Shown here: piece by piece, positions 13,040-25,300 of the stretch
Layout: each line of letters begins with the position of its first letter
How positions within the stretch are numbered: position 1 is the first letter of the stretch
NCBI GenBank assembly: GCA_038501625.1
Contig: JAZAYU010000003.1
Span: forward strand, 1,739,001 to 1,803,000
Reading direction: 5' to 3'
Length of the DNA stretch: 64,000 nt
From: Corbicula japonica
Lineage: Eukaryota > Mollusca > Bivalvia > Venerida > Cyrenidae
Position numbers and translations under genes: made by a program
The notes under the pieces: generated by a model
Database searches by the model: none
Told to the model about the DNA's origin: nothing
What the model saw: only the letters and a program-made list of their open reading frames with translations

Positions 13040-16000
13040 AGTTGTTCTACTGATGTCGTATAGCACGTGTCGTTAGCATTAAAGAAGTTGAAGAAGATAA
13101 CATTACAACCGCAAAGCCGCAGTGGATGATCCAACGTACATATCAATATTCCTCTGTTAGAGGGTAATAGGGCGCTGTGGTAATAGGGCTCTGTGGTAAA
13201 AGGGCGCTGTGGTATTAACTTTCCACATTACGATGAGAATAGAATAATGATTGCCGACTATTTGGGCAATTCATAATAATTACACTCAGGACAATCACTG
13301 TGATAATGAATGTACCACATGGTAATACAGTGCCCGACCCCCTCCCACCTCCACCCATCACTTTGTACTCGTATTATATGAACATTTTAGGCTACATAAG
13401 CTTATATCCTCCATCCCTTAGCTACATAACACACCATACCCCATGCATTACCCTATATGAAATCATTACATATAGAAAATTATTTAAACATACAGAAAAA
13501 TAATAACTTAATGTTTAAGTATCTCTTGCAGAAAGCATAAGGCAACAAATAAAACTCGAGATTCCGTACAGAAATACAATAATCATTAATTCTCGCTTGT
13601 TCACAGCAAGTAATTATTTATGTTATGAAGGAATCTTTTGATGAATTACAATGAACTTTTCAACCGACTGTAAAGTTTTACTACAATTTGACAGGTGCAG
13701 CGTAATTGCTGGCATTTTATATCTCTTCTTTTAAGAAATGGTATCTGTTCCCTGGTGGTTATAATTGGAGAACGTTTTAAATTATGAATAAAATATCATA
13801 ATTTTTAAAATTACGTTAATTCCCTTTAAACTAGAGTTGATTTCAAATATACTACTAAAGCTTGTTATTAAGCAAAGAATATGGCACGGTGCCTGAATAA
13901 TGAATTTTCCACTTTATAGACAAGTATTATTGCATTTACAGTTTTGCAGACATTTTTTGCAATCGCGAGGACCTAGCTGTTTTAAACTTGAATTCACTAC
14001 ATCTTTTTGCCACCAATGTCAAAAATTCGTTTCATAAACACATTCCAGAGAATATCGGCGGTTAACTTAATCCCCTCCTCCCAGGCCTTTATAAGTAATC
14101 CTCGTTCATTTGGATCCAGTCAGAAATTATTCAAGTGCTTTTCGGAAATTATATTAATATACAATATCCGGCAATAAATACAGTACAGAACTGTAGCTTA
14201 GCAGCAATCATACTATGCATTCTAGATGAAAAATTTGAATGTCATTTATACCTTTGCAACTTATTACTGTAATATTTAATTAAACATGGTTACTAATATT
14301 ACAACATTTAATTTTCATTTCTAGCCACAATTGTTATAGCTTGCCAATCTCATTTAGGGAAAAGCGGTAAAATATGCAGTGTCAGGATTCTTTTTTTGTT
14401 GAGAATAGTACACAACACGTAGTTTTGGTAATGTACAACATCGATTCTACATTTTGTGAAAAGTATATTCAGTGGCAATATGCTTCTTTGTTAAGTCATA
14501 TATTAATGTGATTAAGATAAAAAAATAATAAAACATAAAAAAATATCATTGATCGAAATGTTAACTTTTGAAGTTTAATAATCATTTGAACATGTAAAAT
14601 TTGCGTATAAATCAAATAAGCAACATAACAAAATATCCGAATTCGGCAATTGTTATTATACGATACACAGACCACCCTCCCCTCTCCCTTAACATCTCGC
14701 CCCAACACCTCTGCCTTCAGAAATGTAACAAAGACCTCGCATGAACCAGGAAAAGTTCCTTCTGAACCAGTGTCTTAGTGCTCCAATTTCTGGCTTATAG
14801 AGGAGTCACATGGCGGGCTTCCCCGCAGGTCTTCATTATTTGATCACATTCCAGCACATATCTCTCGTCGCCTGTCGAATCATCTTACGAGTCGAAATCC
14901 AACATTCTGGTCTTTTCTCAACTCGTCAGTCAGTGCCTGGTTGGAAACATGTATGTTTTTGTTGTAAAGAGCTCGGTTTTGTGTTTTAACAATTACTAAG
15001 TGTGTCTAATTTCACGCATCGCAACGACTAGGATAACGATGCCGCCGTTTTCATGGCTTTCTTCGATAAAAAGCGAACTATTCCGCATCATTAAATATGG
15101 CGGGTGATGAAAATGATGTCAAAAAGTGGCAATAAAAGACTTCACCGTGGTTTATTATATAAGCAATTAGCGACTAGTTAGCAAAACAATTTTTCACTGG
15201 CAACTCCAAAGAACAAATCGTTTATCTCGAGTCATTAAGGAGGTAAAAACTTTCTGACAAGGGAATAATATAATACAATAATATTGGAATTTCCCTGTAT
15301 GCCAATGATGATTTGATTATCATGGTAAATTTCATTTGTAAAGCTGTCGACATGATTCAGCATTTTCACTTCAGTGTCCAAGATCATAAAACTAAATCTG
15401 GAGATCAGTCTCAAATCTGAAGCATCTGATTGGCTGAAATGGCGACCAGCACTATAACAACCCGTCCGCCATTAAAAACATAATTTCGAGGGGTAGGACA
15501 GACTGTTGGCGAACTCCAGCTGTGGCGACAGACACATAGTGTAACCATTTTTAATCTGTAATACATGGATGTTTTACAAGCTTAGATCTGCATCATGGAA
15601 CCTTTACATCGTTGATTTACCGTAAAAGTGTCACGGACAGATTATGGTTTTTATATAAAACTATATGAACACGATTCAGAATTTATTAAACTTTATAGAA
15701 GTCTTTTTCATAACTACAGTCTTCTTTAATACGATTTACAGCAGGATTAAGAAATTGAATAAAATATTTTAAAATAACTATTTTATACATTGAATTGAAC
15801 CGCGAGTTACATGTACTCGGATGGCGTAATTTGTATTCATATGTGGTGTTTTTGTTGAAATAAACACTGAAATGAACTCCGGTAATGCCTCTTTAGAGTA
15901 CCCCTGGTGTAACTGTCGTTTGCATACATGTTTATAGCCAACTTAGAACATGTAAACATGGTTAAGTCATTACCAGGACAGGCAGACACCTGTTCCCAGG

Positions 16001-19000
16001 CTCTTTCAATCAATTAAATGAAGCAAGATGCGAGCATTTGAGTCTGAACACAATTTCTCTGCTATGTTTCCAATAACAACCGCATACCTAACATAAAATT
16101 ATTACCCTTATGTTATTGCGTCTGACCATAAAAGAATTAGTTCGAATAAATGATATCAGTTAACATAAACACACAGTTAGTAATCTAGCAAAGTTTATAG
16201 CATTCACAAGAGAAAAGACATTGTGTTTTACTGCAGTCAGGAAACTCAAACTCTTACAATATTGTACATTATACTGTTTGATTGTTACTTTTAAGGTTTC
16301 AGACAGTGCAATCGACAAAAATGGTGATCATTAAACACCATAACAAGTTTGGAACACCCCGCGACAGTTATCTTTTTATTTGCTTAAATTTCATACAGTA
16401 TACCAATCTGTTTAAAATCATCTCCTGAAAACCGCTACGCTATCAGAATCTGACGACGAGTAACTAAAAAGTGCTTTTATCACTAACCATTTGAACCAAT
16501 CAGATTGTCGCCTACAAAATCGCAAAAGTTAATGTAAAATTAGTATTTTAAACCATGGAAAGTGTTGACAGCATACATAAGACATATTTTACTGGAGATA
16601 TATGTATTTATGTAGTATTGCATTCATTTCTAATGTAAATGTCATCTTCAGATCATTTTGCGAGCGTTATAAATCGTGCTTCCTGTGTTGACAATATCTA
16701 ATAAAATATATTTAGTGAAGACTTTAAGACTTAAATAGCGAACTCATTGTTTATATCGCGTAGCATATTATATAAAGCTGCCCGATTAAGGAGACGGGTA
16801 AACATTTTAATTACTGAAGGAGCTGGGATAAATTTCCATTAACAAAAAACTCACAAATATAACAATAATTCAAGCTCTCAGATTTTATTACTTAAATTTT
16901 AAGCTTTACAGTGAAAGAGTAACATCGTTTTCTTTAAGCCATTTCCACTTACTTTCACTTTCATTTTGTATAGGTTGATATAAAAGAGTGACTGTATTGT
17001 TTTTGACAAATAATCCTAGCCAATGACGAGTACTGTAGTGTGCCTCATTTCAACATCTCTAAACTCAAGAGAATAGCAAAGATCTAAACGTCACAGCAAT
17101 AATCGTTGCAAACAGTGTAAACTAATTGTTTAAAACCCCCACTAGATACCTCTTCACCCTGCTAGATGCCTCTCTGGTATAAAAAGCTACCAATCAAAAT
17201 AGTTTATTTAATTTTCCCGCTGCATAATAATATAATACGAGTATTATTTACAACACTTCATTGGTTAATAAATTAGGTCAAAAGTGAGCTTAGACAGCTA
17301 CGCCGAAAAATAGTAATCGGGGAAAACCGCTATTACTTATGTACGGTGTCTGCGGGCCGTCATCAGATCTGACACTTGGTTAGAACTGACTTTAGTAAGA
17401 TTGACAGTATACACGGTAGCCATTCGCAAGTCTGCAACGGTGATTCTCCTGAACTCTGCAATATTCATGATGCGTAATTCTATTTCAGCTTTCGAAAACA
17501 AATCAAAACAAATGTAAATGCTTAAGAAACACTTGGCCCATTTAGGATATAGAGGCTTTCCTTTGTTAGAGAACCGTTTGATACCAGACACCGGAAAACA
17601 GCCAACTGGAATATTGAAATAAACACAACAAATTCACACCATGCTACCTTACAATTTACAGTAACTTAAAACTATAATTGTAGAGAAAGCTGTTTTATCT
17701 ATTTGCGGTAACTGACAGAGTCAGTAAGCCTGGTCATTTGTCAAAGCAAAACATCGCTAACTTACGTTAATGCAGAGCCGCGGTACCCAACAATTTTAAT
17801 ACAGCTCGCCACAGGGACCGACCCAGATTTTCATTAGCCGAGCCGGTAACTACCCGATTAGATATCCGATATGGGAAAGCCAAAAGTCAGCAGAATATTG
17901 AGCTGTTTAAGAAACGTCCTCGACTCAAGTGGTACAAATTATCCTTTAAAAGGAAAAAAAGACGTGAAATTCAATACAAGCTTTTTTATCATACATACTT
18001 TCACAAGGAGGACCCCTTCGAGATTTTAAGTAAAGGAAGATTTGATATTCGTTAAGCATAGCAAAAGTCACACATTTAGAACAAATGACTAAGCCGTACT
18101 CGTACTTTAGTACAATGTCTGTTTCGAACAGTTTAGTGAAAAGGTATTTTTGCCATTATACGAAAAATATTTTTTTTAGAATATCGCTTAGGATTTTTTC
18201 TTGTTGTTATTTTTCATGTCGTTGAATGTTACGATCTAGTGAGTCAATGTGTTTAGGCTGCCCAGTCTCAAACCGTTCGCAACCCTTATCCTAGTGGCTT
18301 GATCATTACCTCCTACTCAACCTTTAGCTTGAATTTCTTTTGGTTCCACTAAAACAATAACTATTAGGCTGGCAACTGACGCTAAGAGTCATCGCCTGTT
18401 AGAACACATAAAAGAACGTAAACTTAACATCTTTAAACTTCACGGCCCCAATTCCGGTCAGTTTTCTTGAGCCATTTGTTACTTTTTAAGTGATTGTCAC
18501 CTTCAGCATTCACACAGTCCCGATACTTACATTGTGAACAGACTACTAGTATTTGTAGAGGGATCAAAATCTAGAATAAACATCAGGTACATAAACAGTG
18601 CGTAGGATAACACGTACCTGTACTCGAGCTATCAATGATCAAATAACTAAAACGATATGATCTACTGTATTTTCTCTATCTTTAAGTGTTCTCTTCATTT
18701 TCAAGTTATAACGCACTACTCGACAATCATTTCTTTATTTTCAATTTTGATCAAATGTCTTATCAACCATCAGTTAAACGCTTGTAAAAGATATGCACTT
18801 AATGAGACCTTTCAGCGTTTAGCCTGTAGTCCAAATTTACGTCGCCAATTATTAAGATCTGGTTAGCAAGTCATATCGGGTTTCTACGATGCACGTTATC
18901 TCGGTAAGTGAAATAGATCCTTGGATATTCGCCTCTACAACATTATTTTTCTGTAAAAGGCTTCATGTCACATCTGATTAGAAAATAATTGGTTATTGAC
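13040..19000. other. No gene recognised; one half MITE
   Basis: Six kb of AT-rich DNA whose only recognised element is a half copy of MITE A at 15376. A short GGGCGCTGTGGTAATA direct repeat lies at about 13168-13215. No exon is supported on either strand. Confidence 0.45.
15376..15450. mobile_element. MITE family A, left half only
   Basis: CCAAGATCATAAAACTAAAT, CAGTCTCAAATCTGAAGCAT and CTGATTGGCTGAAATGGCGA follow in order, then the element stops at the hairpin centre. Confidence 0.8.
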
Positions 19001-19020
19001 AATAACCTAATTTGAAATCA

Positions 19021-19166
19021 GTGCCCAAGGTTATAAAACTGAGCATGGAAACCAGTCTCAAATCTCAAGCATCTGATTGGCTGAAATGGCGACTGGTCGC
19101 CATTTCAGCCAATCAGATGCTTGAGATTTGAGACTGGTTTCTAATCTCAGTTTTATAATCTTGGCA
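19021..19166. mobile_element. MITE family A hairpin, full copy
   Basis: GTGCCCAAGGTTATAAAACT at one end and its inverted counterpart TTTTATAATCTTGGCAC at the other; centre GGCGACTGGTCGCC. Confidence 0.95.
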
Positions 19167-19208
19167 CCAGTTCTTTGTGGCATATACAATATGATAAATT
19201 TGCATTTC

Positions 19209-19371
19209 ATGGGCGGATCCAGAAGGGGCTCAGTGGGATTGATCGAACCCCCTTTTCGGGCAGCAATATCTAATATTTGAGGGACTTTGGCCAGAAAGTT
19301 GAAATTATTGTTACTTTAACTGTCCTTTGGCTACCCCTAACCCTCTTTCTGGAAATATTTTATCCGAATCT
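19209..19371 (+). mobile_element. MITE family C, copy
   Basis: It starts ATGGGCGGATCCAGAAGGGG, contains CCCCCTTTTCGGGCAGCAAT and GGCCAGAAAGTTG, and ends CTTTCTGGAAATATTTTATC. It lies 42 bases after a family A copy. Confidence 0.8.
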
Positions 19372-19649
19372 GCATTTACGCTCTTTTTATTTTGGAAACG
19401 GTGGTAGTTTTACTGTTAGCGTTTTAAATTAGTAGATACCACGATCTTTCAAGCTTCTCAGCTTTATCTGCGGAAAATTATTCAATTTATTTGTGTACTT
19501 TAAAACTGATAGTCTACACGTTAAGTTATTATTAAACGTTGACTTAATTTAAAGAGTACGGTAGGGCATCACTTAAATTATAGTAAGTTATACAGTTCAA
19601 GAAATATCTTTGCGATGAAATTCATAATCATAATTACCTTGTATATAGA

Positions 19650-19813
19650 CTTAAAGAAATTAGAAACGCAACTTCTTTAAACAAGAAATACATTTCATGT
19701 GAAAAGTAGTTGCGTTAGTACCTATAATATAGTAAAAGAAATTAAAAACGCAACTTCTTTAATCACGAAACATATAATTTATGTTTAAAGAAGTTGCGTT
19801 TCTAATTTTTTAA
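19650..19813. repeat. Inverted/direct repeat of AGAAACGCAACTTCTTTAA
   Basis: Two direct copies (19660-19680 and 19740-19761) and one inverted copy (19785-19812), with a partial inverted copy (AGTAGTTGCGTTAGTA) between, give alternative stem-loops. It may be a small decayed fold-back element. Confidence 0.7.
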
Positions 19814-19819
19814 GTATAT

Positions 19820-22257
19820 TTGAAAAACTGTTTGAACTTACTTTTACATGACATTTTTTAGAGTTTTAGCTCTGTTAACACTGTAAATATTTAAATTACA
19901 AATACAAGAAACAACAATTCGCCACTTTTTTTTGCAAAAAACAGTATAAGTACTATTGAAGTAAAAAGAATGTTAATAATTATTATCTCTCAAATTTTAG
20001 GCAATAAAGATAGAATGGATATAAAAATAATTTAAGTGATATATCACACTAGTTGATTTTTCACGTTATTTTGGGGGATTTGTCATTAAATGTTGGTAAT
20101 ACTTCATGCTTAGTGGACCTAGAGGATGTAAATATGAAAATTATTCTGGTTTTGTTTTTTAGCAATCAGTTCTTTCATAATAATGCATTTAATGCATTTT
20201 CCAAAAGTAATATGTTTTTGGCTGGTGTACTAAATTGTAGATACCGTTATTAAATTATAACATTATATTCGTACCATGAAACACGAGTTCCACCGCATGC
20301 CATTCTTTGATGTTCACTTTTAAGAGTAAAAAATGTTGTAAATACAATTAAAGGAAGTGTAGTATAGCAAATTACTTATGATGTTCAGTTATTGTAAAAG
20401 ATACATGGAACATGCACTAAGTGTTTAACCATATGGACATTGCAATCAAAAAGCGATTAGTGGTAATAGAGAATTCCAAAGTGCATGAACTTAACCTGGG
20501 AGTGCAATATATTTTTAATCACACTCCTTTTAATATATTCAAATAAAAATGTTATTCAACATACATCATAAATGCGGGTATCCTTAAAAAATCAACAAAT
20601 AATCTGGGATATTATCTCTTCACACCATTTATCTGGTTTACGACCATTACGTGTGCCATATATTTAGCGAACAAATACTGTTTTGTAATTTTAAGTTATT
20701 GAAAAATGAAAGACAGGGTCAGAGGGACGTAACTTGGGTATTTAAATGGTCGATGCCAGGTCGTCATTAAATGCAAGGAAAAGGGGTTGTCTGGGATTAG
20801 AAAATCATGGGTCAGGCCAAATGTTAATTTGTTTTCTTGACTTTGTTGACTTTTTTCCACGTTGCTTTTTGGACGTTTCATCAACCACCATGTTAGAGTT
20901 TGGTGACCTACAGCGGGCTTCGGTCAATGCCACCAGAATAAAACATTTAGATTTTTAAGAAACATTTTGTTATTTTTCTGCATGTCAACTTGTGACGTAG
21001 ATTGCACGTATGTACCTCCCAGTCTATCATGACTAAGATCATTTTCAAACATAGTAAAATTGTAAAACTGTTCTAGTGGATTACTGTTTACCTAGCACAA
21101 TCAAAGAATTACAGAAGTGTCTTTTAGACCTTAAATTATACAATATAGAAAAGAATTGCACCGCATATCATATTTAAAAATACAAACTTGCATTTACCTA
21201 ATTGTGTGCTCTGAGCAAACACTGAAAACTTTTTTACAATAAGAAGATTGTAGAAAATGTGTGTCGGAAAACATACGTTTATCTTCTCATCCATCACAAC
21301 CATCCAAAGAATGCCGACATTTAAATAACTTAATTTGCGGGTTGGGGGAAAACTTTTCAAATATAATTGAAAAGAGTACATAAGAATGGCATGGGTGTAT
21401 GCAGACCATGCAAGTTTATTCAAACAATCGGTTCTGTACACAAACCTAGGACTATTTTGATGGAACTGCACCGAATCGTCCCGAAAACCGTGTTTTTAAT
21501 CGAGATGGGTACAAGTTTGTTGACGAACATGGTTACCACGGGTTTAAATTTGGGACATACCACATTGAATTAATTGTTATAGAGCTAAATGAGCTTAATA
21601 CAGTTCAATAGAGTAACTGGTAGTAACAGGGTGTAACACGCTGCATGTGAGGTTTTGAAAAGGTGGATTCTAATATGTTCTTGAGCAATTAAATATGAAC
21701 AGTAGCTAGAACATTTGGTTTTTTCTTTTGGACCTTAATTACCCAGATCACACACAAGTCATTCTAGTCGAAAATAATAGAATGTGAACCTCTAATTGCC
21801 CGAGCAGAAAAAGCTGGACTCAAGATAATAAAACTGAGATGGAGGCCAGACTCCAATCTCAAGCATCTGATTGGCTGAAATGGCGACTGATATCAATTTT
21901 CCTTTCCCCGTATTGTAATTTGCTCTCAATTACTTATCTTTTCTAAGGCATATTCAAATCAACATCTGTTTTTGGTAGATTTTGTGATTTTGACGTGTCG
22001 TGAAACCCCTCGTTAAGACCACCTCGAAATGAAATTAAGACAACATCGATAACAAGACCACTATTCCAATGTCCCAATTTTTTCCAAAATAAAGACCATC
22101 CACCTTTAAAACCACTTTTACAGTTCCATTGTGTTTGCTTGCGGTTCGATATACTGGTCTTGCATATCTTCACAAGGATGCAGCTACTTAAACAAAGAGA
22201 TTCATTGTCCCAGAATTAAATAATTGCTAATAATGTTATTATTTTGTTTAATTTCAG
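19820..22257. other. No gene accepted; sequence before F-spondin exon A
   Basis: AT-rich DNA with a half MITE A at 21820. A stop-free stretch 21450-21611 reads as unusually protein-like but has no credible donor; see findings. The 5' exon that must precede exon A was not found here. Confidence 0.4.
21820..21890. mobile_element. MITE family A, left half only
   Basis: AAGATAATAAAACTGAGATG through CTGATTGGCTGAAATGGCGA, then unrelated sequence beyond the hairpin centre. Confidence 0.8.
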
Positions 22258-22367
22258 TTGTGATAAAGAACACGGACAAGGACAGCAGCGAGGGTCTCCT
22301 CGGTGTCATGTTGGTTGCTGTTCCTGACGGAGATATCGGAGAAACCAAAACCGCCGGAAACTTTTCC
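22258..22367 (+). CDS. SPON1-like: F-spondin exon A: middle of Reeler domain
   Basis: The acceptor is TTTAATTTCAG and the donor GTAAGT. The exon has 110 bases: two finish a codon begun upstream, then 36 codons including GLLGVMLVAVPDG and ending TAGNFS. This matches the central strand of Reeler domains and carries an NFS glycosylation sequon. The exon begins mid-domain, so at least one further coding exon must lie 5'. Confidence 0.9.
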
Positions 22368-25300
22368 GTAAGTTATGTTTTTAATCCTTAACTCAATATA
22401 TACGCGTTTTTACGCGTGTGCGATCGGTGAAGATCCAGATAAGCCGGCCATCTGATCTGGATCAGCACTGGTCGCATATTAGTAAAAAATAACCCAATGA
22501 ATGAAAAAGCGACCATTGTAGATCATAATCAGGCGGCACGGACGTGCCAGCTGATCTGCATCTACACTGTTCGCCCATGTGATAAAAGCTTATTGCTTTG
22601 TTTCTTTTGATGATTTATAACTGGAACCCCGCAGTAGCGGGACTTCAAATGAAAGTTAGCAAGTCAGGAGATTAAACTATAAATTGAAGGCTGTTTCCTT
22701 CAGTTTAAAGATTACAGGTATTGTTCAAAACACACGTTCTTGTCATTTTCAACTTCCTTGCAAGAAACTTGGTGAAAATAAGGACAAGTTGTTGACCTTC
22801 CTGTTGATGCATGTTTGATGGTCCAATTTTATTCCGAGCGGCTTGTTTCTTTGCAAAAACTACAATTTTGTTCGCAACTGCTTAATTAAGTTAATACCTC
22901 TCACACAACTTAGTATCATATTTAAAGTAGAGTAGAGTAGATATCACTGAAAATGGTAAAATTTTAATATCTTTTGACGAATGGGTAAAAGTGCATAGTG
23001 CACACTCCACATAGAGTTTTGACATTTATTTTCGAATAACATGGCAAATATGAATGAACATCAGTTCTCATATTAAAAACAGATGAACATGATATAAACA
23101 CGTGGCATTTATTGGTAATATTATTATTTACAATTAGGACTATGATTAACGACACAGCTCTTATTTTATTGGAATTTTGAATGAGTTTAACTTATTCTAA
23201 CTGGCATATTGATGAATTGCATCTATCAAAATACGTCTTCGTCTACTTGCCAAAACATTCGATTATGGCCTAACTGTTCCCTTCCTTCAAAATAGTAAAA
23301 TCACGATGTCGTATGCGATACAGATGGTATAACTGCTAGTAAACAAGCAAGTCAGTGGCACTTTGGACACTTTACAAGTAAACTCAGACTCTCATCCCCG
23401 CCGCCGTACACACATATCCTCTCACTGAATAAAAATAACGTTTGGTAGAAAAAATCCCTGCATAGTTGTTCTTTATGCAGAGCATTTTATTGATGGTTCC
23501 TTTGATGCTTTTAGTGATTGTTCTTTTGATAGTTATATTCTCATAAATTTGTCAAAACTCGAGCAAATCACTTTTATTCTTACACGTGGTACACGTTAGG
23601 TACATCTTAGGGGCTCGATTAGTTTTTTCTCTTCATATCATCGTGTATTTACAAATTGAAGTTCGTGTGTTCTGGTCCTGGTTCGTTCTTGGAGAAACTA
23701 TCTGTATGCTTGAGAGAGTTATTAGTTACTTTTGTTTTGTGTGTTTGCACTCGTTTATATGTAATGTTGAAGTACGTAGATGAGTTGATGTTAATTCACC
23801 AAGACAATTTAGTGACCTTTGTGGTATCTCTCTTTTGATAGCTAATACAATTTTGTCTCGTTTCGATTCTCCAACTATTCTTGGCTTTATTTGCATGTTT
23901 TCACCTTTAGCAATATAGTTACTTCTTGGTCAAAACGTTGCTTGTTCGATATTTCTCTCAAATTAGTATGTGTGCTTGTGTAAAAGTCGTGCAAAGTAAG
24001 TGCTAGTAAAGTGTCAATGATTTTATGATATTGCTCATGATAGCCCAGGATAAACATAATCCAGAAAGAAACCCAATTACGTAGGCCTATTTCGGAAAGC
24101 TTATCCTTATTGTTTTACAGTTGACCTAAAGGTAAGTATTATAACTGTGATAATAAATAAAATATTCATGACAGATAAAGATATTCACAGGTCAATCTAC
24201 CTAAAAGAAGACCGAAATCACTTTTACAGACAGCCTTTTTGTTGTTTTAGTTAACATCATCAAAAACTTCTTCATTCGCAGGTTCCTACAGACCACGTTA
24301 AGAAAGCCGAGGGCTGCTCAGGATCCGTTATAACATACCACTACCTCGATAGAAAAAACAAGGTCAAGGTTGACTGGAAAGCGCCACCACACGGATGTCT
24401 AGAATTCAGGTAATGCAACAGCCGCATAGCTGTGTTGAATTCGGGTTATGTAATAGCTTAAAAGCCGGTTTAGAATGACACATGACAGATCGCTGAAATG
24501 ACACTGCCAGACAATGGTTGCACGCCGAGCTTATACAAATAATACATTTTGTACAAAAAACAGTTGGATTTTTTGGTGAAAATGCAAAGCAATGCCAAGG
24601 TTAAAGTTTTGATTAATTTAAAGTGTTGAATTTCTTGAAATACGTCTAAAGATGTATTCTCAGTGCAAATTCCCCCGTAAAACCGTAAATTACAAGTTTT
24701 CTGACACCTAAGAATCTGGTAAATGTTTTGCAATATTCTTGTTATCGTTGATTAAATGTTAACTTTGACAGGGGAGGCTTGTGCAGGTGTAATTATATAA
24801 CATTTGCAAGCCAACTTGCAGACATGCTAACAATACCCCATAAATCTTACCTTTTATTAGCTATTGGAAGTTTGGATAATGAATCAACGAGTGATACCTA
24901 TGTTTCACACCAGTCACATCAAGATTATGTCTTTGCTATTATCTGCTGGCGTGTCAAATTATAATGTTCGCATTTTTTGTATGCAGACGATACCTAAAAT
25001 AATCACAGATGCTTGTTTGATGCTTCCGTATGTATGCTATTTAGATTTAGAAATGCATAAACAGGGGCGTTTGCTTCTTCCTGGTGTTTCTTATGCAGGG
25101 AAATCTGTCAAACAAAGCAACGTTGGGACAGAATTCCGCCGGTACCTCTGGAATACTATTTGATAAATAAGAAAATCATCGTTTGTCCTCGTTGTTAGTT
25201 CAATTACCTGGGGAATGCGATGCTAGGTCTTTTTATAGTTTGGTTAGTTCAAAAGACACAGGATAGCCCCAATGAAGGAAACCCCTGTGGGTTACTGTTG

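Noticed and set aside
21136..21471. 111-residue open frame on the - strand
   Set aside because: Hydrophobic, AT-driven composition, no splice or family support; partly antisense to the protein-like stretch reported as a finding.
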